The translations under genes were made by a program, and so were the position numbers. Of a DNA stretch of 16,245 bases, positions 1-6,277 are shown in pieces. Position 1 is the first letter of the stretch. Each line of letters starts with the position of its first letter. Origin of the DNA: Lachnospiraceae bacterium (GTDB lineage: Bacteria; Bacillota_A; Clostridia; Lachnospirales; Lachnospiraceae); contig JAFRYJ010000129.1 in the NCBI GenBank assembly GCA_017437705.1, positions 1 to 16,245 of the forward strand. The letters run 5' to 3'. The notes under the pieces were generated by a model, which worked only from the letters and a program-made list of their open reading frames with translations, did not search any database and was not told the origin of the DNA.

Positions 1-603
1 ATCGTGTTCTACGTTGCCGAGCTGGCCGATGGAAGCTCTTCCGTTGATGGGAACCATTCTCATCTCTCCGGAGGGAAGCCTCAGGGTGGCGTACTTGCCT
101 TCCTTGGCCATCAGCTGAGCCGATGTTCCGGCTGAACGGACGAGCTGTCCGCCCTTTCCGGGATAAAGCTCTACGTTGTGAATAAGTGTACCTACGGGGA
201 TGTCCTGAAGCACGAGGCAGTTGCCTACCCTTACTTCTGCTCCCTCGCCGTTCTGGACAGTCATTCCGACCTTAAGCCCCTGAGGTGCGAGGATGTATGA
301 CTTCTCTCCGTCTGCATAGCAGATAAGAGCTATGTTTGCTGTTCTGTTGGGATCGTACTCGATCGCCTTAACTGTTGCGGGGATGCCGTCCTTCCTTCTC
401 CTGAAGTCCACCATTCTGTATTTCTTCTTTGCTCCGCCGCCATGATGTCTTACTGTGATCTTTCCCTGATTGTTACGACCTGCCGTCTTCTTTAATGAGT
501 AAACCAGTGACTTCTCAGGCTTTGACTTTGTGATCTCGGCGAAGTCGAGGTTTGACATCTGTCTTCTGGAAGGTGTATAGGGGTTATATGTCTTAATACC
601 CAC
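1..603 (-). CDS. rplB: 50S ribosomal protein L2, N-terminal 201 codons (partial at window edge)
   Basis: Primary 23S rRNA-binding protein of the large subunit, needed for subunit association and peptidyl transferase activity. The minus-strand reading starts [20 protein letters not shown] and contains typical L2 stretches such as [19 protein letters not shown] and [17 protein letters not shown]. It stays open to base 1 after NVEHD, so about 75 C-terminal residues, including the conserved late histidine region, lie outside the window. The start is a GTG (bases 601-603), chosen because AAAGGAG lies just upstream and L2 proteins begin in this way. It follows rplW in the S10 operon, but with an unusually long spacer of 170 nt. 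Identification is certain; only the 3' end is missing. Confidence 0.97.
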   Translation of the reverse strand, partial: MGIKTYNPYTPSRRQMSNLDFAEITKSKPEKSLVYSLKKTAGRNNQGKITVRHHGGGAKKKYRMVDFRRRKDGIPATVKAIEYDPNRTANIALICYADGEKSYILAPQGLKVGMTVQNGEGAEVRVGNCLVLQDIPVGTLIHNVELYPGKGGQLVRSAGTSAQLMAKEGKYATLRLPSGEMRMVPINGRASIGQLGNVEHD

Positions 604-617
604 GGTATTTACTCCTT

Positions 618-752
618 TCAAGTACTTAATTTATTATCATGCTTGTTTTGCATATAGTCTGCGGTCCGCCGCTTAACATTTATGATGCGGGGCCGCTGCG
701 GATGGGACACCGTCTGCATTCCTGATGCGGACATGTTGTCCTGAGCCCTCAT
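618..752 (-). CDS. Candidate 44-residue small ORF in the rplW-rplB spacer
   Basis: An ATG-initiated frame of 44 sense codons fills almost the whole 170-nt gap between rplW and rplB and stops 14 nt before the rplB GTG, over the rplB ribosome binding site. It encodes a basic peptide beginning [13 protein letters not shown] and ending [10 protein letters not shown] recognise no family. The upstream sequence (GAGAGAG about 6 nt before the ATG) is only a weak ribosome binding site, and an open frame of this length can arise by chance. It may instead be noncoding spacer with RNA structure: GGACA/TGTCC and GC-rich inverted repeats are also present. Confidence 0.22.
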   Translation of the reverse strand: MRAQDNMSASGMQTVSHPQRPRIINVKRRTADYMQNKHDNKLST

Positions 753-773
753 CGGAACTCTCTCAGGTGCTGA

Positions 774-1073
774 TTATAATCCCTGGAAGATCTCGATATC
801 CTTGCTCTTCTCCGTAAGCTTAACGATGGCTTTCTTCTTTGCAGCCGTCTTGCCAATCGTCATGCCTCTTCTTCTCTTCTTGCCCTGAAGGTTCATAGTA
901 TTTACATACTCGACCTCGGCGCCGTCGAACATCTTTTCAACGGCTTCCTTGATCTGGCTCTTTGTGGCATCGGGATTAACATAGAAGGAATACTTCTTTT
1001 CAGCCATCTCGTTCATGCTCTTCTCTGTTACTATGGGCCTTAATATAACGTCATAATACTTAAGATCTGCCAT
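774..1073 (-). CDS. rplW: 50S ribosomal protein L23
   Basis: Large-subunit protein at the polypeptide exit tunnel, where trigger factor and SRP dock. The 99-residue product has the family's usual length. It shows the N-terminal YYDVILRPIVTEKS motif (residues 6-19), the KYSFYVNPDATKSQIKEAVE core and the basic extended loop GKKRRRGMTIGKTAAKKKA that reaches into 23S rRNA. Its ATG overlaps the rplD stop codon by one base (TAATG), so the two are translationally coupled in the S10 operon. A non-standard 170-nt spacer follows before rplB. Confidence 0.98.
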   Translation of the reverse strand: MADLKYYDVILRPIVTEKSMNEMAEKKYSFYVNPDATKSQIKEAVEKMFDGAEVEYVNTMNLQGKKRRRGMTIGKTAAKKKAIVKLTEKSKDIEIFQGL

Positions 1074-1693
1074 TACGCGTACACCTCCTGGATAGTGTTA
1101 ACGGCATCCTTCGTTACTACGAACTTGTCGTACTTCAGGATATCGTAAACGTTGATGGTGTTTGTGCCGGCTGTCTTGACCGTGGGATAATTCCTTGCGG
1201 ACCTTACAACGGTCTCGTCCTTCTCGTTGAGCACGAGGAGCGCGTTCTTTGCATTGAGCTTTTCCATGATGCCGGCAAATGTCTTTGTCTTGATCTCGTC
1301 CATCTTGAACTCGTCAACAACTACGAGCTTCTCTTCGTTGAGCTTCTGTGTAAGGACTGCCCTTAAAGCTGCTCTTCTTTCCTTCTTGTTTACCTTGAAG
1401 TGATAATCCCTGGGAACGGGTGCGAAAACAACGCCGCCGCCTGTCCACTGAGGAGCTCTTGTTGAACCCTGTCTTGCATGGCCTGTACCCTTCTGTCTGT
1501 AGGGCTTCTTTCCTCCGCCTGAAACTTCCGAACGGGTCTTTGCCTTCTGTGTTCCCTGACGCTGCGCAGCAAGATAATTAACTACACAAGCGTGGACCAG
1601 ATGCTCATTAACGGGAGCGGCGAAGATCTGATCTGCAAGATCCATATCGCCGACCACATTGCCTTCAATATTGTAAACAGATACTTTTGCCAT
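1073..1693 (-). CDS. rplD: 50S ribosomal protein L4
   Basis: Large-subunit assembly protein whose extended loop lines the exit tunnel; in several bacteria it also represses its own S10 operon. The 206-residue product has the globular N-terminus MAKVSVYNIEGNVVGDMDL and the family's diagnostic tunnel loop GGGKKPYRQKGTGHARQGS (about residues 60-78), followed by the APQWTGGGVVFAP stretch and the C-terminal Rossmann-like part with ALLVLNEKDE. AAGGAGG precedes the ATG. It lies 27 nt after rplC and overlaps rplW by one base. Because the operon has a structured leader with a terminator-like hairpin upstream of rpsJ, L4 is a candidate autoregulator here. That role is inferred, not shown. Confidence 0.98.
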   Translation of the reverse strand: MAKVSVYNIEGNVVGDMDLADQIFAAPVNEHLVHACVVNYLAAQRQGTQKAKTRSEVSGGGKKPYRQKGTGHARQGSTRAPQWTGGGVVFAPVPRDYHFKVNKKERRAALRAVLTQKLNEEKLVVVDEFKMDEIKTKTFAGIMEKLNAKNALLVLNEKDETVVRSARNYPTVKTAGTNTINVYDILKYDKFVVTKDAVNTIQEVYA

Positions 1694-1720
1694 CTGTGTG
1701 TCCTCCTTATCTATAGTATA

Positions 1721-2353
1721 TTACTTTGCCTTTACAGCATTTCGTACGACTACCATGGACTTCCTTGCCCCGGGTACCGCACCCTTTATCATGATGAGGT
1801 CGTTCTCGGCATCAACTCTGACAACGGTAAGATTCTGGATCGTTACCTTTCTTGCACCCATGTGGCCGGGCATCTTCTTGCCCTTGAATACGCGGCTGGG
1901 TGATGCTGATGTTCCGTTGGAACCTGCATGTCTGTGATATTTGGAACCGTGAGCCATGGGGCCTCTTGACTGGCCGTGCCTCTTGATGGCGCCCTGGTAT
2001 CCCTTACCTTTTGACCTTGATGTTACGTCGATCTTGTCGCCTGCTTCGAATACGTCAACCTTGATCTCCTGACCGGGTGTGTATTCTGCTGCGTTCTCGA
2101 GCTTGAACTCTTTAAGGAAACGCTTTACGGGAACGCCTGCCTTGTCGAAATGGCCTTTAACGGGCTTTGTGACAAGCTTTTCCCTGATGTCTTCGTAACC
2201 AACCTGTACTGCATCGTAACCGTCTTTCTCGGCTGTCTTCACCTGTGTTACCACGCAGGGACCTGCCTGAAGAACGGTGACCGGAGTAAGGACTCCGTCT
2301 TCGCTAAAGATCTGTGTCATACCGATCTTTGTAGCTAAAATCGCTTTCTTCAT
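1721..2353 (-). CDS. rplC: 50S ribosomal protein L3
   Basis: Early-assembly large-subunit protein whose central loop reaches the peptidyl transferase centre. The 210-residue product starts [20 protein letters not shown], the typical L3 opening, and carries the conserved central segment with [13 protein letters not shown], then [16 protein letters not shown] (roughly residues 128-170), which includes the usual site of glutamine methylation context in other species. The C-terminus ends [17 protein letters not shown] lies just upstream of the ATG. It is preceded by a 111-nt spacer containing two hairpins and followed closely by rplD. Length and order are normal for Firmicutes. Confidence 0.98.
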   Translation of the reverse strand: MKKAILATKIGMTQIFSEDGVLTPVTVLQAGPCVVTQVKTAEKDGYDAVQVGYEDIREKLVTKPVKGHFDKAGVPVKRFLKEFKLENAAEYTPGQEIKVDVFEAGDKIDVTSRSKGKGYQGAIKRHGQSRGPMAHGSKYHRHAGSNGTSASPSRVFKGKKMPGHMGARKVTIQNLTVVRVDAENDLIMIKGAVPGARKSMVVVRNAVKAK

Positions 2354-2382
2354 TTACTTTTTACCTCCTGTGATCTACAGCG

Positions 2383-2450
2383 GAACACGTGATGTGTTCA
2401 TCCTAGACAATCGGTATCTATATAGATAATGTAGCCGATTACATTAGGAT
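2383..2450 (-). other. Two hairpins in the rpsJ-rplC spacer
   Basis: The 111-nt spacer holds two inverted repeats. The first is GAACAC/GTGTTC (2383-2388 with 2394-2399, 5-nt loop). The second is nested: ATCCTA/TAGGAT (2400-2405 with 2445-2450) encloses AATCGG/CCGATT (2409-2414 with 2435-2440), which encloses the self-complementary ATCTATATAGAT at about 2417-2428. No U-tract follows on the minus strand, so these are not intrinsic terminators. They may be an RNA processing site or a translational control element for rplC. The function is unknown. Confidence 0.6.
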
Positions 2451-2464
2451 ATTCTGATTTTGTG

Positions 2465-2782
2465 TCACCTTTCCTTTGCGGAAATGTGGATGTCAACGCC
2501 GGGTGAAACTTCGATCCTTGTGAGTGCATCTACAGTCTTCTGTGTAGGTGAGATCACATCGATAAGTCTCTTGTGCGTTCTGCGCTCGAACTGCTCTCTG
2601 GAATCTTTGTACTTATGAACAGCTCTTAAAATAGTAACGATCTCCTTCTTTGTGGGAAGGGGCACCGGACCTGAAACCTCTGCGCCGGTCTTCTTAACTG
2701 TCTCAACGATCTTCTGGACATTCTGATCCAGTAATCTGTGATCATACGCTTTAAGCGTAATTCTCATAACTTGACTTGACAT
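2465..2782 (-). CDS. rpsJ: 30S ribosomal protein S10
   Basis: Small-subunit head protein, also a NusB partner in transcription antitermination. The 105-residue product shows [15 protein letters not shown] near the N-terminus, the conserved GPVPLPTKK loop (residues 38-46) that contacts the ribosome and NusB, and the C-terminal [16 protein letters not shown]. The extra MSSQV at the start is short and acceptable, because GGGAGG sits at a good distance from the first ATG. It is the first gene of the S10 operon in this window, with a promoter at 3034-3062 and a long structured leader. Confidence 0.98.
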   Translation of the reverse strand: MSSQVMRITLKAYDHRLLDQNVQKIVETVKKTGAEVSGPVPLPTKKEIVTILRAVHKYKDSREQFERRTHKRLIDVISPTQKTVDALTRIEVSPGVDIHISAKER

Positions 2783-3027
2783 AAAAATAGTCGCCTCCCT
2801 TTCGCATTTTAAACTTCTGTGCTAACAAGCGGTGACTGTACACTCTCCCGTGTGTGTCCATGTTTCCCGAAGAAAAAAGAGCAACCACACGTCATCTCTG
2901 CTCTATTGTCAGATGGTTTACCTGGGTACAGTGACTTGTCGTCAGTTTTATAACTTGACATTCGCTCCACGGAAAACCTGTAATGTCCTTACAGCAACCT
3001 CACGCTTCGCAGCTATCTTGTCACAAC
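2783..3027 (-). ncRNA. Structured S10-operon leader RNA with candidate attenuator
   Basis: About 245 nt separate the predicted start of transcription (near 3027) from rpsJ. A long-range stem can form between 2926-2939 and 2825-2841: ACUGUAC pairs perfectly with GUACAGU, and ACAAG with CUUGU. It encloses an AGAGCA/TGCTCT hairpin (2878-2883 with 2899-2904) followed by six U residues (2872-2877), which looks like an intrinsic terminator. A smaller ACAC-GGGAGA-GUGU hairpin lies between that and the outer stem's 3' arm. S10-operon leaders regulated by L4 through attenuation are known in other bacteria. That this leader responds to L4 is inference. Confidence 0.55.
2872..2904 (-). terminator. Terminator-like hairpin inside the rpsJ leader
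   Basis: On the minus strand AGAGCA pairs with TGCTCT across a 15-nt loop, followed directly by TTTTTTCTT. It lies about 90 nt before the rpsJ start codon, so if active it would stop transcription before the operon. The stem is short, so efficiency is uncertain. Confidence 0.5.
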
Positions 3028-3033
3028 AGGCAG

Positions 3034-3062
3034 ATTATATCGTATATGATCGCCCTATGCAA
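3034..3062 (-). promoter_or_regulatory. rpsJ (S10 operon) promoter with phased A-tracts upstream
   Basis: The minus strand reads TTGCAT (-35, 3057-3062), a 17-bp spacer and a perfect TATAAT (-10, 3034-3039). Upstream, five A-tracts on the minus strand are centred near 3069, 3083, 3092, 3102 and 3112. Most are about one helical turn apart, as in UP elements and curved DNA at strong ribosomal promoters. Confidence 0.75.
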
Positions 3063-3119
3063 GGTATTTTTTGAGAAACAATTTTCGGGTTTTTTCAGTA
3101 TTTTCAAGTATTTGTGGCT

Positions 3120-3158
3120 CCGTCCGCCGCACCACAACATCTTGTGGACGGCAGACGG
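3120..3158 (-). terminator. Hairpin after tyrA, possible terminator
   Basis: A 10-bp outer stem (3120-3129 with 3149-3158) and a CCACAA/TTGTGG inner stem close on a 4-nt loop. A U-G wobble in the minus-strand RNA is a C-A mismatch on the plus strand, so the structure suits the aroF-tyrA transcript. No real U-tract follows on the minus strand, so termination would be weak or factor-assisted. Confidence 0.45.
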
Positions 3159-3223
3159 AATTTAACTGATTTTTGTTAAAAATGACTATATATTTTTTAT
3201 AAGGAAGATATTCGGAACGCACC

Positions 3224-4066
3224 CTACCGTCTTACACCGTCGATCCGCTCTTTTCTCTCCCTGCCCTCTCTTAAAAGCTCCCGGAGCCTGTCGGCATCAC
3301 TGTCCCGGAGGGCGTCCCTGTATTCGGTAAGCGCGTTGATATAATTATCGATCTCGTACAGCAGGTTATCCCTGTTGTCGAGGAACAGGTCGGCCCACAT
3401 GGTCTCGTTCAGGTAGGCTACCCTCGTCATGTCCTTGTAGCTGCCGGCCGAGATGCCCTGTATGTGGTCCGCCGTAGGGCTCTTTATATACGCCGATGAT
3501 GCCACATGGGCCAGCTGCGACGTAAAGGCCACCACCCTGTCATGCTCCGCCGCATCGGCAAACACGAACCTTCCGAAGCCGGGAGGGGAGAGCATCTCCT
3601 TGATGTGCTGCATCTGTACGATATCGTTCCTGTCCTTTATGACTACCACCATGGGAGCTCCCACGAACATGCCGGCACTGCTGTATTTGAAACCGCTCAT
3701 GTGGGTCCCGGCCATGGGATGGCCGCCGGCGAAGGTGAAGCCGTATTCACCGGCAAGCTCGAAGCCGGTCTTGCAGATGGCGCTTTTGGTGCCTCCGCAG
3801 TCCGTAACCAGGGTATCTTTTCTTATAAAGGGAGCGATCTCCCTCAGATATTCGCGGGAGTCCGTGGGGTAGAGGGCGATGATGATAAGATCGCACTCCC
3901 CGATATCCTCTTTTTTAAGCTCGCCGTCTGCAACGCCCGAAAGCACCGCGTAATCCAGCGTTGTCCTGTCACTGTCGAAAATAAGCACCCTGTGGCCCGC
4001 CGCCTTGTAAGCCCTGGCCATGGATCCTCCTATAAGGCCTGCTCCCGCAATTCCAACTGTCATCAT
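3224..4066 (-). CDS. tyrA: Prephenate dehydrogenase
   Basis: Oxidative decarboxylation of prephenate to 4-hydroxyphenylpyruvate in tyrosine synthesis, with NAD(P)+. The 280-residue product has the N-terminal Rossmann motif GAGLIGGS (8-15), VTDCGGTKSAI (87-97), the catalytic-histidine motif GGHPMAGT (114-121, His116), TSQLAHV (182-188) and the SAGSYKDMTRVA segment (206-217) of the helical dimerisation domain. It stops after that domain, with no C-terminal ACT domain, so feedback control would have to occur elsewhere. Two adjacent ATGs are possible starts, after AAGGAG. It follows aroF by 29 nt, so the two are probably one transcript under the tyrosine-codon attenuator. Cyclohexadienyl dehydrogenase activity on arogenate cannot be excluded. 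Confidence 0.95.
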   Translation of the reverse strand: MMTVGIAGAGLIGGSMARAYKAAGHRVLIFDSDRTTLDYAVLSGVADGELKKEDIGECDLIIIALYPTDSREYLREIAPFIRKDTLVTDCGGTKSAICKTGFELAGEYGFTFAGGHPMAGTHMSGFKYSSAGMFVGAPMVVVIKDRNDIVQMQHIKEMLSPPGFGRFVFADAAEHDRVVAFTSQLAHVASSAYIKSPTADHIQGISAGSYKDMTRVAYLNETMWADLFLDNRDNLLYEIDNYINALTEYRDALRDSDADRLRELLREGRERKERIDGVRR

Positions 4067-4095
4067 GATACGCTCCTTGTATTTTACAGAATCGC

Positions 4096-5100
4096 TTACT
4101 CTATTACGCTCTTTACCTTCATCACCTTTCCGGAGATGCGGTCAAACTGGTCCGGCGTTATGGACTGCTGGCCGTCGCATTTTGCGTGGGCCGGATCGTT
4201 GTGGACCTCGATCATAAGGCCGTCGGCGCCTGCCGCCGTGGATGCCAGGGCCGCCGACTCCACCAGGTCCGAATGGCCCGTCGAATGGCTTACATCAACG
4301 ATAATGGGCAGATGGCTCACCTTGTGGATCACCGGGACGGAGGTGATGTCCAGCGTATTCCTTGTCGCCGTCTCGAAGGTCCTGATGCCCCTCTCGCAGA
4401 GGATCACGTTCCTGTTGCCGCCGGACATGATGTACTCGGCGCTCATCAGCCATTCCTGGATCGTATTGGAAAAGCCCCTCTTAAGAAGGATGGGCTTGTC
4501 GATGTGGCCCAGCTCCTTCAGCATCTCGAAATTCTGCATGTTCCTGGCGCCCACCTGTATGATGTCTATATCCTCAAAATACTCTATATCATGCAGGTCC
4601 ATGAGCTCCGTAACGATGGGCAGTCCCGTCTCCTTCTTGGCGATGAGCAGCATCCTGATGCCTTCTGCTCCCAGACCCTGGAAGGCATAGGGCGACGTGC
4701 GGGGCTTGAATGCTCCGCCTCGGAGTATCTGTGCTCCGCTTTCCTTAACGCGGCGGGCAACGAATACGATCTGCTCTTCCGATTCCACGGAGCACGGCCC
4801 CGCCATGAACACGAAATTGCCGCCGCCGATCAGGGTGCCGTTGTCAAGCTTCACCACAGTATCGTCGGGATGGAATTTCCTGTTGGCCGCCTTGTAGGGC
4901 TCCGATACCCTTTTTACGGATTCGACTATATCAAGGGCTCCCAGAAGGTCCATGTCGATGGCGCTTACATCACCGACAAGGCCCATTACCGTTACCGACT
5001 CGCCTTTGGAGATATCGGGTCTTACGCCCTGCTCCCGAAGCCACTGTGAAAGGCTGTTTATCTGCTCCTCTGTGGTGCCCTGTTTTAATACAACTATCAT
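4096..5100 (-). CDS. aroF: 3-deoxy-7-phosphoheptulonate (DAHP) synthase, AroF type
   Basis: First step of the shikimate pathway: condenses phosphoenolpyruvate and erythrose 4-phosphate to DAHP. The 334-residue protein has an N-terminal ferredoxin-like regulatory domain (1-70, starting MIVVLKQGTTEEQ), as in Thermotoga-type enzymes, then a TIM barrel with GPCSVES (101-107), FKPRTSPY (131-138), LLKRG (205-209), the metal-site DVSHSTGHSD (269-278) and IEVHNDP (297-303). The start was set at the ATG behind GGAGG with a 7-nt gap; an in-frame ATG eight codons upstream has no such site. In this class the N-terminal domain mediates feedback inhibition by Tyr or Phe. Transcription is predicted to be attenuated by Tyr supply (see leader). 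It is followed by tyrA. Confidence 0.95.
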   Translation of the reverse strand: MIVVLKQGTTEEQINSLSQWLREQGVRPDISKGESVTVMGLVGDVSAIDMDLLGALDIVESVKRVSEPYKAANRKFHPDDTVVKLDNGTLIGGGNFVFMAGPCSVESEEQIVFVARRVKESGAQILRGGAFKPRTSPYAFQGLGAEGIRMLLIAKKETGLPIVTELMDLHDIEYFEDIDIIQVGARNMQNFEMLKELGHIDKPILLKRGFSNTIQEWLMSAEYIMSGGNRNVILCERGIRTFETATRNTLDITSVPVIHKVSHLPIIVDVSHSTGHSDLVESAALASTAAGADGLMIEVHNDPAHAKCDGQQSITPDQFDRISGKVMKVKSVIE

Positions 5101-5130
5101 TTCAAAACCTCCGGTCTCCCGCAAAATGAA

Positions 5131-5156
5131 GCCCGCGCGATCTGTATCGCACGGGC
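5131..5156 (-). terminator. Attenuator terminator of the aroF-tyrA leader
   Basis: In the minus-strand RNA GCCCGUGCGAU pairs over 11 bp with AUCGCGCGGGC, with one U-G wobble and a 4-nt loop, followed by UUCAUUUU. It lies between the leader peptide and the aroF ribosome binding site. The wobble would be a C-A mismatch on the other strand, which supports this orientation. The upstream element 5193-5204 can pair either with the Tyr codons (5218-5229) or, through CACGG/CCGUG, with this terminator's 5' arm. Confidence 0.75.
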
Positions 5157-5212
5157 CTGAATGGTCTTACCCTTTGATTCTCCGCAACACAAATCACCGT
5201 GATCCCTGTTCT

Positions 5213-5263
5213 TTAAAGATTACGGTAATAATAGTATGCAGCTGCGGAAAATGATCTTTTCAT
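5213..5263 (-). CDS. Tyr-rich attenuation leader peptide of aroF-tyrA
   Basis: A 16-codon ORF encodes MKRSFSAAAYYYYRNL and stops at TAA. AAAGGAG sits 6-7 nt before the ATG, and the start lies about 20 nt downstream of the predicted transcription start. Four consecutive Tyr codons (TAC TAT TAT TAC, 5225-5236), with a Phe codon earlier, are the hallmark of ribosome-mediated attenuation. The downstream genes make DAHP and 4-hydroxyphenylpyruvate, the path to tyrosine. Stalling at the Tyr codons would free 5193-5204 to pair with the terminator's 5' arm and let transcription continue. The peptide itself probably has no function beyond being translated. Confidence 0.88.
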   Translation of the reverse strand: MKRSFSAAAYYYYRNL

Positions 5264-5290
5264 ATCTTACTCCTTTAACAGTACGTAAAA

Positions 5291-5319
5291 ACTTTAATAC
5301 CGGGAAAGGGTTTTGTCAA
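5291..5319 (-). promoter_or_regulatory. aroF-tyrA promoter
   Basis: The minus strand has a perfect TTGACA (-35, 5314-5319), a 17-bp spacer and TAAAGT (-10, 5291-5296). The predicted start near 5284 puts the Tyr leader peptide immediately downstream. I see no clear terminator between the nitroreductase stop (5347) and this promoter, so some read-through from upstream is possible. Confidence 0.75.
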
Positions 5320-5346
5320 CTGCGTTCTTGTTCTGCGGTTTCGTTA

Positions 5347-5877
5347 TCAGTAGATATGATAAACATAATCCGGCTTCCTGGCTGCTGCCGGCCTGATGCC
5401 GTTTTCTTCGGGATATCCCAGGATCATAAAGCCCACGCCGGTGTAGTCACCTTCAATGCCCAGGTCGGCAAGTATCTTTTTGCCCTCGTCGGTCGAGAAG
5501 ATCTCCCTTGCCCTGTGGATCCAGCATGAACCCAGTCCCAGGGATGATGCGGCGAGCATCATGTTTCCCAGAACGAGGCTGCCGTCGTTGATGCCTGTAA
5601 AAGCGGCACTGTTGGCGAGCACGGCGATTACCATCGGTGCTCCGTAGAAGGGATCGGTGCCCTCCGGTGCTCCGAGCACCTGAGCATTCATTTTTGACAG
5701 GGCATCCCTTACTCCCTTATTCGTGACCGCGATGATAACGGGAGACTGCTTTCCCATACCCGTTGCCGCATATGTTCCGGCTTCGCAGACCGCGTTTACA
5801 AGCTCCGCGGGAACGGCATCGGGCTTATAGGCCCTGCAGCTCCTTCTTTCCTTTATGGCCTTGATGATATCGTTCAT
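5347..5877 (-). CDS. Nitroreductase-family FMN-dependent oxidoreductase
   Basis: Small flavoprotein of the nitroreductase superfamily, normally a homodimer that uses NAD(P)H and FMN; the physiological substrate cannot be read from sequence. The 176-residue product has the family's opening KERRSCRAYKPDAVP (9-23) with the FMN-phosphate-contacting Arg/Ser residues. It continues with TYAATGMGKQSPVIIAV (35-51), NDGSLVLGNMMLAASSLGLG with the CWIHRA segment (97-123), and VGFMILGYPEE (148-158). The start was set at the ATG 8 nt after GGAGGT; a longer in-frame start 15 codons upstream would overlap the promoter. It has its own sigma-A-type promoter and no evident link to aroF-tyrA. Confidence 0.9.
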   Translation of the reverse strand: MNDIIKAIKERRSCRAYKPDAVPAELVNAVCEAGTYAATGMGKQSPVIIAVTNKGVRDALSKMNAQVLGAPEGTDPFYGAPMVIAVLANSAAFTGINDGSLVLGNMMLAASSLGLGSCWIHRAREIFSTDEGKKILADLGIEGDYTGVGFMILGYPEENGIRPAAARKPDYVYHIY

Positions 5878-5913
5878 TTCAAATACCTCCGTCTCTTCAG
5901 TGATGTGTGGCAT

Positions 5914-5942
5914 ATTATACACAACGCTTCAAAAAACTTCAA
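5914..5942 (-). promoter_or_regulatory. Nitroreductase promoter abutting the upstream terminator
   Basis: The minus strand reads TTGAAG (-35, 5937-5942), a 17-bp spacer containing the T-run of the upstream terminator, and TATAAT (-10, 5914-5919). The -35 begins directly after the terminator stem. Confidence 0.65.
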
Positions 5943-5966
5943 GGCCGGCAGATATCTCTGCCGGCC
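5943..5966 (-). terminator. Terminator retained from the broken dehydrogenase copy
   Basis: A perfect 10-bp stem GGCCGGCAGA/TCTGCCGGCC with a 4-nt loop is followed on the minus strand by TTGAAGTTTTTTG. It lies 40 nt after the stop of the gldA-like remnant and would have ended that gene's transcript. Confidence 0.75.
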
Positions 5967-6006
5967 CTGTTTAAGTTCCTCAGTTCTTTATACTGATGTC
6001 CGCATA

Positions 6007-6192
6007 TTATCTTGCGATCTCTTCCTTCATTCTCTTTCCGTAAGCATCTGCTGCTACCATTGCATTGAAAAGATCCTGTCCGGTCACAACGAATGCCCGG
6101 TTGTCCGTGAATGATCCGCCGCTGGTGTATTTCTCGCACCATGCCATGAGACGCTCTTTTGAAACATCCTGGAGGTTCAGATCCTCGAAGCA
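6007..6192 (-). pseudogene. C-terminal remnant of a second GldA-family dehydrogenase
   Basis: The minus strand encodes 61 residues and a stop, from CFEDLNLQDVSKERLMAWCE to AYGKRMKEEIAR. This matches the last 59 residues of the intact dehydrogenase immediately upstream (from Cys309), with clear but incomplete identity: for example LFNAMVAADAYGKRMKEE here against LYNAMIAADAYGRRMKEE. Homology stops abruptly at the Cys codon, next to a terminator hairpin, and no start codon or ribosome binding site is present. It is best read as the 3' end of a tandem paralogue that lost about 300 codons. The divergence shows that the duplication is not recent. Its own terminator survives at 5943-5966. Confidence 0.88.
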
Positions 6193-6198
6193 AAATAA

Positions 6199-6234
6199 AA
6201 AAGTGGATGAGAGATCGCTCTCTCATCCACTTTT
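6199..6234 (-). terminator. Terminator of the GldA-family dehydrogenase gene
   Basis: A perfect 16-bp stem (6199-6214 with 6219-6234) closes on the 4-nt loop TCGC. On the minus strand it is followed by a T-run (TTTTTTATTTT). It lies 43 nt after the gene's stop and separates it from the broken copy. Confidence 0.85.
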
Positions 6235-6277
6235 ATTAAACTGCACTTTTTAACAGAAACCTTTGCCCTGCTTTTAA

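Noticed and set aside
3506..4690. Plus-strand open frame of 394 codons across tyrA and aroF
   Set aside because: It spans two well-identified minus-strand genes and their spacer, lacks recognisable motifs and has no sensible ribosome binding site.
5878..5922. Upstream in-frame start for the nitroreductase
   Set aside because: The extra 15 residues would begin over the -10 element; the downstream ATG has GGAGGT at the right distance and matches the family's start.
5939..6226. 95-codon minus-strand frame over the dehydrogenase remnant
   Set aside because: This frame is not the homologous one; the match to the dehydrogenase C-terminus is in a different frame (6007-6192).
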